Position numbers and translations under genes: made by a program. A DNA stretch of 64,000 nucleotides, taken from NCBI GenBank assembly GCA_947561715.1, contig OX387203.1, positions 6,014,001-6,078,000 on the forward strand, in the 5' to 3' direction. Under the pieces are notes generated by a model. It was given only the letters and a program-made list of their open reading frames with translations. It did not search any database and had not been told where the DNA came from. Numbering within the stretch: the stretch's first letter is position 1; each line of letters starts with the position of its first letter. Shown piece by piece: positions 25,601-34,600 of this stretch. Source of the DNA: Ascidia mentula (lineage: Eukaryota > Chordata > Ascidiacea > Phlebobranchia > Ascidiidae).

Positions 25601-26878
25601 AATATTGTGTTTATATTGTTAAAGACGTCTGGCATATAATATTGCACAAGTTGATATAGTTACCACGGCACACCAAGACTCTTTAGTAGTTCCAACTGTC
25701 TTTTGGATTACAATACAACCATACATAGATGAGCACTTTCTGACACACCAAAATCATATTCCATTGATATTTGTTCTGTTTTGCTCACTGTTCTGAAAAC
25801 TTGATCCATGCAGCCTTCAGTTGAATTGAACTAAATGCTACCTATTAACCATATCCATACTACTATTCTCAGTGTCTGAGGCACAAATCATGTGTATCTT
25901 GTTGTCAAACACTTGACAAAAACATTTAATTACCACAATACACTAAGACTTTTTGGTGTTCTTATTTTTTTTAGAATACAAAATGGGCACTTTCTGACAC
26001 AGCCATGTCATATTCCATTGATCTTGTGTTCTGCTCTTTGCTTTGTACTTGATCCATAGGTCGTAATTGAACTAAGTGCTATCTACACCGTAACCTTGCT
26101 GATATTCAAACTGTTTGAGAGTTCCAGGATAATAATTTGTACAAAAATTTTGTTTGGTGATTTTGTACAGACCACATAAATTACTTTCGAAGTTTTTATA
26201 TGATTCAAACATTTCACCTGAATTAGAGCTCCAATGATAACATTTTGCAACAGAAGGAAAAAGGAATCACCCCAAGTGCTAAAAATATATTTTCACTATA
26301 ATTATAGAAATAAACCTGTATTATTAACATTTGACAGCATACCTGAAAGGAAATCCTTGGGCAATACTGTACACAAACATGGAGGTAACTGCATACAATT
26401 CCAGAAGAAGGGAGGAAAAGCTCAATCCTTTAGAACTACCAGCGGACAAAATTTTCTGTATTTGAGGGACCTTGACTGGAAAAGCATACATACACGTGCA
26501 AAAAAACACTTTTATTGATTAATACAAACAGAATATACTTTTTAGGTGTTGGTGAATTGCAAACCAGTTATTATTACTACATTAATATTTTTACTATGTC
26601 ACCTACCCAACACTGCTCCAGCAACAATTGAATAACCAAGAACTTTACTGATAAGTGCTGCCAAGCAATCATCTGAAAAATAGAAACTGTTGCATAAATT
26701 TACATATGCCTTCCACAAACCATACAATAAAACTGTAAAACTAACTGCTTTCTTTGATATACTATTGCCTTGTGCATATATATATTTAGCTACAAAGTAT
26801 TTTTTTTGTCTTACCATGAAAGAGATTGAAATGATGAAAGAATTGGTCAAAACACTCATCTGACATAAGTGCATTCAT
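16601..26878 (-). CDS. MPDU1: MPDU1, mannose-P-dolichol utilization defect 1 protein (whole gene, 7 exons)
   Basis: The coding sequence joins 26878-26815, 26672-26607, 26475-26343, 26278-26218, 25558-25415, 17030-16848 and 16645-16601 on the minus strand: 696 bases, 231 residues. All introns are GT/AG and the frame is kept at every junction. MPDU1 (Lec35/SL15) is a multi-pass PQ-loop protein of the ER needed for use of dolichol-phosphate mannose and glucose in N-glycan, O-mannose and GPI-anchor assembly. Family marks are ECFDQFF near residue 8, the first PQ loop [10 protein letters not shown] at 44-53, the degenerate second loop ASNMPAVV at 146-153, and the near-invariant [11 protein letters not shown] and RIFTSI-ETGD segments in exon 6. 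The protein ends KAKAE, a KxKxx dilysine-type ER retrieval signal. Human MPDU1 has about 247 residues, so the N-terminus is slightly short and an extra 5' exon is possible. Introns 1-4 and 6 are 64-659 bp; intron 5 is 8.4 kb. Confidence 0.95.
16848..17030 (-). CDS. MPDU1: MPDU1 exon 6
   Basis: Acceptor TACTTTCAG, donor GTAAAAC, 61 codons in phase 0. This is the best conserved part of the protein: [19 protein letters not shown], then [16 protein letters not shown] and a C-NG-IASQ segment, each matching the vertebrate protein nearly residue by residue. It covers the last membrane helices. Confidence 0.97.
17296..17347. repeat. Tandem repeat, 30-base period, two copies
   Basis: The 22-base word at 17296-17317 (starting TTGTTTATGATATC and ending AAAGAATG) recurs exactly at 17326-17347. 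A shorter related word, TATCAAAGAATGCAA, lies about 1.5 kb away near 18812. It sits in MPDU1 intron 5. Confidence 0.85.
23986..24007. promoter_or_regulatory. 22-bp perfect palindrome centred on a CRE (TGACGTCA)
   Basis: AGCTTTGTGAC at 23986-23996 is followed immediately by its exact reverse complement at 23997-24007. The centre is TGACGTCA, the full consensus for CREB/ATF-type bZIP dimers. A full-length palindrome with no spacer is unlikely by chance at this length. It could be a symmetric protein-binding site or a remnant of inverted-repeat DNA. A similar half, TTTGTGACGTCAAAG, occurs at about 37093. Confidence 0.45.
24635..24671 (+). repeat. Hammerhead-ribozyme-like core, copy A
   Basis: The order is CTGATAA, a short stem with GGC and GCC arms, then GAAACGTT. 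This follows the hammerhead core pattern CTGANGA-stem II-GAAA, with G8 changed to A. Flanking stems I and III cannot be drawn convincingly, so it is probably inactive. Related motifs lie at 28331-28359 (minus) and 53209-53244 (plus). Such cores are known from Penelope-like retroelements and retrozymes of metazoans. Confidence 0.35.
25415..25558 (-). CDS. MPDU1: MPDU1 exon 5 (second PQ-loop region)
   Basis: Acceptor CTTTGCAG, donor GTAGTG, exactly 48 codons in phase 0 at both ends. It starts [10 protein letters not shown], carries a hydrophobic helix, then [16 protein letters not shown], which is the degenerate second PQ loop of MPDU1. The next intron (17031-25414) is far longer than the others. 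Confidence 0.95.
25661..26082. repeat. Diverged direct repeat inside MPDU1 intron 4
   Basis: About 180 bases at 25661-25841 recur in diverged form at 25931-26082, roughly 270 bases away. Shared landmarks in the same order are TACCAC, a CACTTTCTGACACA block, CATATTCCATTGAT, TTGATCCAT and TTGAACTAA. It makes up most of the 659-base intron. It is either an internal tandem duplication or two copies of an unnamed interspersed repeat. Confidence 0.75.
26218..26278 (-). CDS. MPDU1: MPDU1 exon 4
   Basis: A 61-base exon bounded by TTTTTAG and GTGAAA. The serine codon is split across the junction (AG from exon 3, C from exon 4). It encodes [19 protein letters not shown], which matches the family's SSWGE-LFLMLQ-ITI helix. 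It is too short to show as a long open frame and was found by frame continuity. Confidence 0.93.
26343..26475 (-). CDS. MPDU1: MPDU1 exon 3 (first PQ loop)
   Basis: Acceptor TTTTCCAG, donor GTATGC, 133 bases. It encodes the first PQ-loop helix, with VPQ at residues 46-48, followed by [14 protein letters not shown] and a YSI-QGFPF segment that aligns directly with the YSITNNFPF segment of vertebrate MPDU1. Confidence 0.95.
26607..26672 (-). CDS. MPDU1: MPDU1 exon 2
   Basis: Acceptor TTTTTCAG, donor GTAGGT, 66 bases, entered in phase 1 and left in phase 1. It encodes [19 protein letters not shown], matching the conserved C-K-LSK-LG-GIVAG start of the first transmembrane helix of MPDU1. Confidence 0.92.
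26815..26878 (-). CDS. MPDU1: MPDU1 exon 1 (coding part)
   Basis: Starts at the ATG 26878-26876 and ends at a GTAAGA donor. It encodes the first 21 residues, including [13 protein letters not shown], which corresponds to the family's ECYD-FF segment before the first membrane helix. The frame is open for some distance upstream of this ATG, and an AG lies in front of the GATGAG codons, so an alternative is that this exon is internal and the true start lies further upstream. Confidence 0.85.
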
Positions 26879-27671
26879 GATTGTTACAAGAAAAAATACT
26901 TTATTACTATTATTCCTTTGCAAGAGCAAACCGTATACCAGTAAGTAAACAATACACATTTATTGAGTAAAACTAGTTTTTCGGCACACATTAATGTAAC
27001 AGACCAACAGTTTAAATGCACAAATTAATGAAAACAATTTCTTACAAGCAATTTAAATATTTTGTAGGTGAATACAATTGCCTGTCGTTACATTTCTAAA
27101 AATACAACAACAACACAAAAACAGCACAACCGCCAGCAATTGCCGGCGTAATAAAAACTTGCTGATTGTTACGTATGATGACGCATTGGGTTTTCCCACA
27201 TTTATCCAACACTGCAGAGCATTTCGTCGACAAGCAAAAACGATTAAGATAAATAAATTACATCAAAATCATATTTGTTGCTTTATTAAAACATAAATAA
27301 AGAGGGTATAAATTATGAGAAGTGGAAATCGCTAAGGCGGTTGCAACAGAATGGGGATAGAGTCCCAAAATCGAACGGGTATTTATGTAATCAAATCATT
27401 TTCACTTCGAACAAAAACATGTTTGGCAGAGGATGGACGCAAATGTAACCATATTTGTTGACGAACCGGGCACTTTTATGAAAAGTACTCAATTTTCTTT
27501 CGGTGGATCACTATTTGGCTTGGGAATAGAACCATTGAATGAAATTGGAAAATTGCACAGATAAATCGTTCTCCAAGAAAATAAACAGACGGTGGCGCTG
27601 CTGATCTATATAGTAGCTGGCTGCGAAACATTTATTCATCGGTGGGCGGTTGATTGGCAGCATTAGTCAAG
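26879..27671. other. 5' flank of MPDU1
   Basis: This would hold the MPDU1 promoter and 5' UTR. I see no clear TATA box at a fitting place and no upstream coding exon. AT-rich and CpG-poor sequence continues from MPDU1 up to about 27,060, then CpG becomes more frequent. Confidence 0.4.
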
Positions 27672-27704
27672 CCCATATACCAAGAAAGACCCATATACCA
27701 AGAA
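27672..27704. repeat. Short tandem repeat, 18-base period, two copies
   Basis: CCCATATACCAAGAA occurs at 27672-27686 and 27690-27704. It directly precedes the SINE-like fragment at 27714 and may mark its insertion edge or internal head. Confidence 0.8.
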
Positions 27705-27713
27705 GAAAACCTG

Positions 27714-27768
27714 ATTGGGATTCGTGGCCAGGATGTCCAGGGTTCAAATCCCGGTGTGGTCAAAAAAA
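27714..27768 (+). repeat. tRNA-like SINE fragment, copy 2
   Basis: ATTGGGATTCGTGG is followed by a B-box match GGTTCAAATCC at 27741-27751, then CGGTGTGGTC and a run of seven A. It pairs with the minus-strand copy at 7617-7673, sharing the same order of blocks and the A-rich tail. A typical A box at normal spacing is not visible, so the element appears 5'-truncated or is of a reduced type. Confidence 0.6.
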
Positions 27769-28330
27769 TCATTCATATCTGATATGCAAATAAACGTTCC
27801 TGGCATCACGTTAAACACTCTTGCAATCGGATCAAAATCACAATCACCTGCTCCTATGGGTTTCGTTGGTATATCCGCTGATTATAAGTCACAAAAGTCG
27901 TAAAATACCTTCAAGGTACGGATTCGACTTGATGCCGTATGGTTCTCTTTTTCCAAATTGTTTCCACTCAAAAAATATTTCACAGAAATGTACGTCAAAT
28001 GGCAAAACAGAAATGCTTTGTTGAACATCTGACAAAGAAGCAGCAGAGTGCAACTTTATTGAAAGGCTCGGTTTGTCGCCGGGGGTTATAGGCTACGTTG
28101 AACCATCTACAGCATTGGTTCTTCCTTAGTGATTTCAAGGGAATCGCGAAGAACCTGATGTCTTTCCAAATTCATGCCAGATTGCAAAACTGTACTAACG
28201 TACTGTAAGTCTAAATTTATGTCAACTGCTGAATGTGATCTTTGTATGAGAAATGTGCTGTTCATAATTCTGAGAATAAAAAGACTGGCCCATTCTGTTG
28301 TTAACATTGTCATGTTTTCATACGAAAAAC

Positions 28331-28359
28331 GTTTCGGCAAGAACTTATGCCATCATCAG
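28331..28359 (-). repeat. Hammerhead-ribozyme-like core, copy B
   Basis: Minus strand, 28359 to 28331: the full CTGATGA core, a stem II with GGCA and TGCC arms around an 8-base loop, then GAAAC. The next bases (CG, five T, CG, TA) can form a minimal stem III followed by the UH cleavage pair. I could not find pairing for stem I in the immediate flanks. Of the three copies this keeps the consensus core best. Confidence 0.4.
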
Positions 28360-30564
28360 TTTGTGCTGTTCTATTCTAAAACAAGTAACAAGAAGGCGAT
28401 TCTTTGCACACAAACGTTCCTGTGTTGTAATCTTTCACCTTGGACCGCGAGTCATCCGGCAAATATGGAGACCGTATTGGATATTTTTATAGAATTACTT
28501 GTCTACAGAATTGCGCCAAGAAGCCTTTTCCTATTTAGGACATTTGTCGTGACTTTTGCGACGAGAGCGCAATTTATTTTCAAGTGTTGGCCTAATTTAT
28601 TGACCTCCGCCCTTTCTGGCTTTCGCAAGCAAGTCGAAGATGCCGGCAGCCGCTCTACAACGCCAATTAGCGAATAAGTGCTTGACTGTTGGATTCGGTT
28701 CAAGTGCAGTTGTGCTGTTGGAGCGCTCGGCCGACGAGAACCCTTGTTACAAACTGTTCTGTTTTGGGGAGCGAACTGCTTGCTTTGGACGCCACGCGTT
28801 CAAAGCCTGTTTTAAATTGGGCCCAACTTCCAGTGACAGAATACACATCTGGTCTTCCTAACTAGTATGCAAACAATGGAAGTTATCAAGCACCCTTCCA
28901 ATCGCAATGACTCAGTACTTGAACGAAATTAGCCAAACTCGCACCGCCTCGTTGTAGTTCCGTGTATATATAATGTATCATTGCGAAGGCTGGATACAGG
29001 TGTTCGTCCCATAGCTTGTTTAATACAAACCAAGTCAGTGCTTATCAACAATGACGTCATCCTCTGTATCGCTTTACACGTTCCGCAAGCTTGGAGGCAA
29101 AAAGGTTGCGCAAACTGCGGTGGCTGGAAAGGGGTTTCAGTTCGTTTGAGCACAACGGAGCGGACCCGCTCATTAAAAGCCAGGAGAGCGAGGCACCGAC
29201 CATTATATGACGCGACCATGCGGAAAAACCTAAACATATTAGTCACTTATATTCACGTGCCAAACCCAGATCACCGTTCAAAGTTGGAATTCGTATTTTG
29301 CGCTCGACTAAGCGTTTTTATTCCATCGCCAAGCGCTCGCCCGCCGCGTCGAAGGGTAAGTGAAAAGAAAATTGTATTTGTTCTTCCCAGCAAGGCTGAG
29401 GCATATCGAGTTCGGCCCGCGTCAACTCGAATAAGATACATGGTCAATATTTAAACACCTTAATTCGGTTCTGTAATGCACCAAGACGAGACTGGGCGCA
29501 GAGAGGCCCCTGCATTAAACTTGTCTCTTTTCGTACGTGAAATAATCCGCGATTGTGTCTTTCGCTCTGACGCGGGAAAGCATCAATTTTGGCTCCGTTC
29601 TTTGGGGATAAACAACGGGTAAAAATAGTTAATCACAAAATAACTGCGATTATTGATTGGATAAGTGTTGCTTCCCTTTGGTGTGTCAAAATTAATTATT
29701 TTTTTATTTTCGTGAAATTGTTTATTTCCACTTTTGGGGCTTACTGCAACCTGCGTGTGACTTATAAACTTAAAGACACCTCATTTTTTACCTAAATACT
29801 GAGAACAAAATGAAAAATCCTATTTTTCTACATTTGCAAACTAATTGAAAGTCCTCCACACCTGCTGCAAGTAGGTATAAATTTATTTTAACGATTATTT
29901 TTAACGATTGCTCGATGAAAAAATACAGAAAAGAAGCGACGAACAATGAAAAGTAAAAATAAAACAAAGCGTCAAGAACGCAAGCGGAGCGAGACAAAGC
30001 CTTAAGACTTATGAGATCGCAAACAAAAACGCCAGTGAGGCGGTCTCTTGTTTGTGGAACAATATCTTCGACGGGCGCCAGCAGTCTGCTCAATAAATAT
30101 TTGAGTTTTTTTCTCGTAGTGCAAGTACCGATAATACGTCCGGTAGTTATACATTCAACCAGCAAAGCAGTGATTTTAAAACTTTGGGTCATGGTGTTGG
30201 TTTGTGGTATTGCACCACTAAGTAAATGTGGAAATTGATCGCAGTAATTGTAAAGGAAACTTGAAAGCCGATGATATGTATTCGTTTATAATTTATAATT
30301 CAATGTCATTATAATTGACCAAAAAACTTTCCAAGCGGCGTCATGAAGAAAGGGGGAAAGCCATAGGCCAGTGGTCTTTTGTGTTCGATTGATTGCACGG
30401 CGTCGTTGGCTTTGGACTCGTTGGTGAAGTTGTGGCGTGTTCGTTAGTGCGGCTCGGCGCTTTCACCACAACTCCATTTCTTAATCCGATAAAAGCGCCT
30501 TAAAATTCGATCGCCAAATGGAAAGTGAATAAAAAACGATTTTGCAACCTTGCCCTTGTCCGGG

Positions 30565-30586
30565 TTTTCTCCCCTCAGGGAGAAAA
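30565..30586. repeat. Perfect 9-bp hairpin with 4-base loop
   Basis: TTTTCTCCC at 30565-30573 pairs exactly with GGGAGAAAA at 30578-30586 around a CTCA loop. It lies about 650 bases past the ephrin stop codon, so it would be in the mRNA 3' UTR if the transcript is that long. No terminator role is expected in a eukaryote. Confidence 0.6.
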
Positions 30587-31239
30587 TCGGTAAAACCCTT
30601 GCAAAAGCGAAATAAATGAAAACGGGGAAACGCAACGGATATAGACTTTGTCAAACAAGTAAAGCAAAAGGAATCTCAAATGTTTGAAACCAGATTAACT
30701 GCCGCCATATCGGTGTGCGCTGCGTAGTGATCACGTGTCATGGCCATGTTGTAACAAAAGTAGTTCATGAGCAAAATTGTCAAAAAGTATTTAAAGAATA
30801 TTTCACCAAAACAAAATATAGCTTTTTTCATGACTTTTTGCGAGTAAAAACGCAGGATGAAATGTGGAAATCAACAGCAAAAGACTGATTGAATAAAAAC
30901 AACTGCGAAAGCGGTGAAAACGTAGGCAGCCTACCCAGCTAAAAGAACACTTGTTTTCTTGCGTACGAGCGCTTGAAACTCACCAGGGCAAGTAAACCAA
31001 ACCCCAGGTTGCGGAACAGCGCTTGTTTTGTCTGGTTGCCTTTGGCAAAAGTGCAGCGCGTAGTTAGCAGCGAATTATCTTCTAAAGCCAGCGCACGGTG
31101 GTGGATCTCGTCTTCGAAGTGGCACCAAGCCCTTTACTTTAGGGACATCCACACATATTCTCTCGGCTTGAGATCCTCATACTCGTCAGTAATGTCCCGA
31201 AACGCGTTCAGTACGCATCGATAGCGTCCCGTAACGCAA

Positions 31240-31643
31240 TCAAACCGCCACTACTGGACCCCCGTTGTCCAGAAATGACTCGTTATACGAGGGTGGTGGC
31301 CGTAGGTCTGTGTGCGAAGTAAGGGTCGCCGACCGATGCCGGTCGGACTCGGAGTGCAACCGGCCGTGATGGTGGGAGTGACTGTGGTGAGCTGCAGGAG
31401 TTATTGGGAGCAGAGTGACTTGCTGCATGGGCGTAGTACCACGTGTCGGAGTGATCGGCGGTGATTGGTATTTCTTCATGTGCCGGCGCCGCCTGTACAC
31501 TTTGTATCCCAAAAAAGCAATCAGAACCACGAAGAGGACTGCGCATGCTCCCAAGACTATCCCGATGACAAGGCCATTGCTTGCGACTGGCTCCTCCGTA
31601 CCAGAGTTAGAGTTGGTTGGCGCCACCACCTCAATAGTAGTAC
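31240..31643 (-). CDS. Ephrin exon 5 (membrane helix and cytoplasmic tail)
   Basis: Acceptor TTTTATTATCAG, stop TGA at 31242-31240. It encodes a Ser/Asn/Thr-rich end of the stalk, the helix GLVIGIVLGACAVLFVVLIAFL, the stop-transfer RRRR, and a tail with a His/Ser-rich stretch. Tyrosines lie just inside the membrane (YKVY), at KKYQS and at PPSYNES. PPSY fits the PPxY ligand of WW domains. The last residues VVAV fit a class II PDZ ligand. Membrane helix plus tail in one last exon is the ephrin-B arrangement. Confidence 0.95.
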
Positions 31644-34600
31644 CTGATAATAAAAAGAGCGTTTAATACCTTGCACGATAGTTAGAGTTAAAGGGCACAG
31701 TGTCTCAGCAGTAAATAAAAAATTAATAGTTTTTTCGCACGCTTTTTTGTCTGTTTCCTTCACACGCCGAAAAGTGTTAATAAGGTTACGAAACAGAAAA
31801 GGGACTCTGCTCTCAGATCAACACTTAGATACACATGCGATGTACCGAATACATAACTGTACATGGGGCGCCAAGGGACAGGCTTAAGGAAAACGTGAAA
31901 CCACAATTGGCCATTAAGGTCTTGGCGGTTTGATATAAACAGTTACCGAAGGGAAAAGCATTTTGCCACTTTCTCCCGACTAAAAAAACGCTTTCAGGAA
32001 CCACGAGATTGTATCACGTGTATGCATAGAAGCGCGGTTGTCGCGATTGTCTTGGAACAGTTCATAAACACTCCCTCAGCAAAAAAACGACTCTACAATG
32101 CGTGACGAATGTTATGACGCACCACACATTTCGTCACAGTGTTGCAATTCCATATAACGGTCACAACGTCCGATAGCGTCAATCTAAACAACTTGTAAAG
32201 CGCAATGTTTGGATTACACTGGGGGAGACAGTGGATGTGATTGGTTCGTTTGCCATTATACGTGCGGGCTTAAGTCGATAATCGAAACACATGTGGGAAT
32301 TCCAGAACAACACTGGGGTTTCGCGTTACAGGGGACACAGCGACGAGGCCATACAGCCAGTGTAAATGCGCCCTGGACAAACACAAGCATCTGGAAACAG
32401 GAAAGGCCTGTGCAAAAACCTCGGGGTAACGTGACACTTACGAGGCCCCCGAGGCCGCCAATGTTATGGGCATCGTTCGAATGACAAAGAGTGCCGCCTA
32501 GCGAGTTTGCGAAAACCCAACACCAAAGTCAACGTTGCATTAAACCGCGCGCTATGTCGCGTGATTAGCGTTGTTCCCAACGCACAAGGTGGTCCTTAGA
32601 CCGCGACTCATCGCTCCCAACCACAGAGGGCGCTGCCTTGACGAAAGCCATCAAGAATTGTTGTTCAAAACCCGCAGTCTCACGAACACAGGTCGTCCAT
32701 TTATTCCGGCGCATGGGATTACTTATAAATCGGGAACAACCCTGTTACACAGTATCGCAACGGCAGCATACCAACAGCTGCGTTTGTTTCTGTAAAAAAC
32801 TAAGCCGAATGAGTAACATATTCGTGGCTACTCACTTTTCTCCTTCGGGTCTGTTTTTGTGTCGTCCGGCCGTACATGCGAAATTGGTGGCCGGACTACT
32901 GTGATGTCGGGGGTTGGGCTGTTTTCTACTGGTTTTTCCGGCTTGGGAGGCTCGTACACTTCGTCTGTAATAACAAAAAAATGTCTGAAATCATCCAATA
33001 GATAAAGAATACGTTTCAAAAAAAGCTGAAAAAAAAGCCAATAGACGAAAACTCGGTTTTAATACACAATATATATATTGTTTTTGAAGAAAATTGATCC
33101 GTCTTCAAGTCGTTGGTCGCATTTTTGTTTGAATTCCCCCGTAATAAGATTAAGTAACGGACACGAAATTCTCGACTGGGAATCATTGTTGTGAGATAAG
33201 CCAAATATTTCAAACTGAGGTGGTCATAAACACAAGAAAATCCTAAGCTGCAAGTGTTGCGCTAAAGACGTACGCTGAAAACAACTTGGATTTAAGTCTG
33301 TTTCCATGATAACTCATTCGAGCAAATCAAAACCCGCGACCGGATGAACACGTGCAAAACATTTACCCGTGATGTGTCAAATCATTCGGTAAGAACATCA
33401 ATCAGGATTTCTACTCATTAGCGCATGAACGTTCCAGTGCCCGCAGTACCACACAACTTCAACGGCTTTAAAACACGCCCTGGACTTTTTGAATGCTTTT
33501 AAGACAGACTGGATTATAATTATCTATGTGATGTTTATCGTTCGTCGGCTTTTGATATCAAAACCTTCGGAGTCACAGCGCACCTGAGTGAATCGGTAAT
33601 GCCATCGTCATTGTTTGTTGACGGCAATAAACGAGAATATCGCTACAGCTCGGGCTTGATGTGTACAAGTGTTAAACGTGTCAGCCTTTAAACACCCGCC
33701 GCGAGATGCCGTTTCGTAAGTGTGTGCCCTACCCTGGAGCCAGTTTGTTTTATTTTGTATCAGCCCGCTCAACATTTAGCATGAAGTGTTGCGCAAAAAC
33801 AGAGGTTGAATTTACACAAACCACTAAAAGCCACACAACAGATGAGGGTATCGGAATGTGACGTTCTTTTAAACACAAATATATTCTCTACAAGTTTTGC
33901 TTGCCTCAAAAACTCTCCAGCATGTAAATGACTTCAGACTGTTTTCGACTTGTTTACGAATTTAGTGACGATGTCGCTTTTCTTCCGGAAGAAACGACCG
34001 AAGTTTACTGAGAATGTTAACCGCAATCCCGGCAAAATCGGTGCCACCCGCCCGATGTGTAGCTTGGCAACAGTAATCTGCTCCAGAGAGTTTAGTGACC
34101 TTCCGCAAAAGGCCACCCAGGCAACTTGAACAAAACCAACATTCTCTCGGAGATTAGCAGAGGTTTCTGGTACCGCCGTACACTGCACGTGCACATGCGA
34201 AACCAGTCCAATGTACACAAAATGACGAAATTTATTTCAGTCAATTTACACCCGCGATCACCGTAGTTTCCACGAAAATACGGTTTATACTTGGAACGGT
34301 AACGACACAGCTACTGCAACGTTAATGTATGCGATAGCTTGGAAGTGGTTACAATAAGACTAAGTTTTGATTGATTATGATCCAAGCCCGACAGGTCTTA
34401 ATTAAGATTATCTTGTGAGGCAGGTGCACCGGCGCATGGAAAATGCCTGCGTTTCTTAGAAAATAAAATCCTGTACGCATTAAGACATGTTACTGTAACG
34501 ACCAACCAATAAACATATAACTTGGGCTTGGTCGTGATTATTTAACAGTTAACTTTGATTTAACACCTGCTTTTATTTAGGAAGAAAAGGGAAGAAGAGA

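Larger units (their letters stand above)
27769..31239. other. Intergenic region between ephrin 3' end and MPDU1
   Basis: The lower-numbered part is MPDU1 5' flank; the higher-numbered part must include the ephrin 3' UTR, which runs downward from 31239. No coding exon was recognised. The 167-codon frame at 28174-28677 has no domain and contains a hammerhead-like motif on the opposite strand. A strong hairpin lies at 30565-30586. I could not assign the ephrin polyA signal; the nearest minus-strand AATAAA is near 29882, about 1.35 kb past the stop. Confidence 0.45.

Noticed and set aside
27714..27768. Possible functional tRNA gene
   Set aside because: The B box is good, but no acceptor-stem partner or anticodon arm is found, and a second copy shows it is a dispersed repeat.
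28174..28677. 167-codon plus-strand frame near the hammerhead-like copy B, considered as a retroelement ORF
   Set aside because: No reverse transcriptase, endonuclease or gag-like motif is visible and there is no conserved block.
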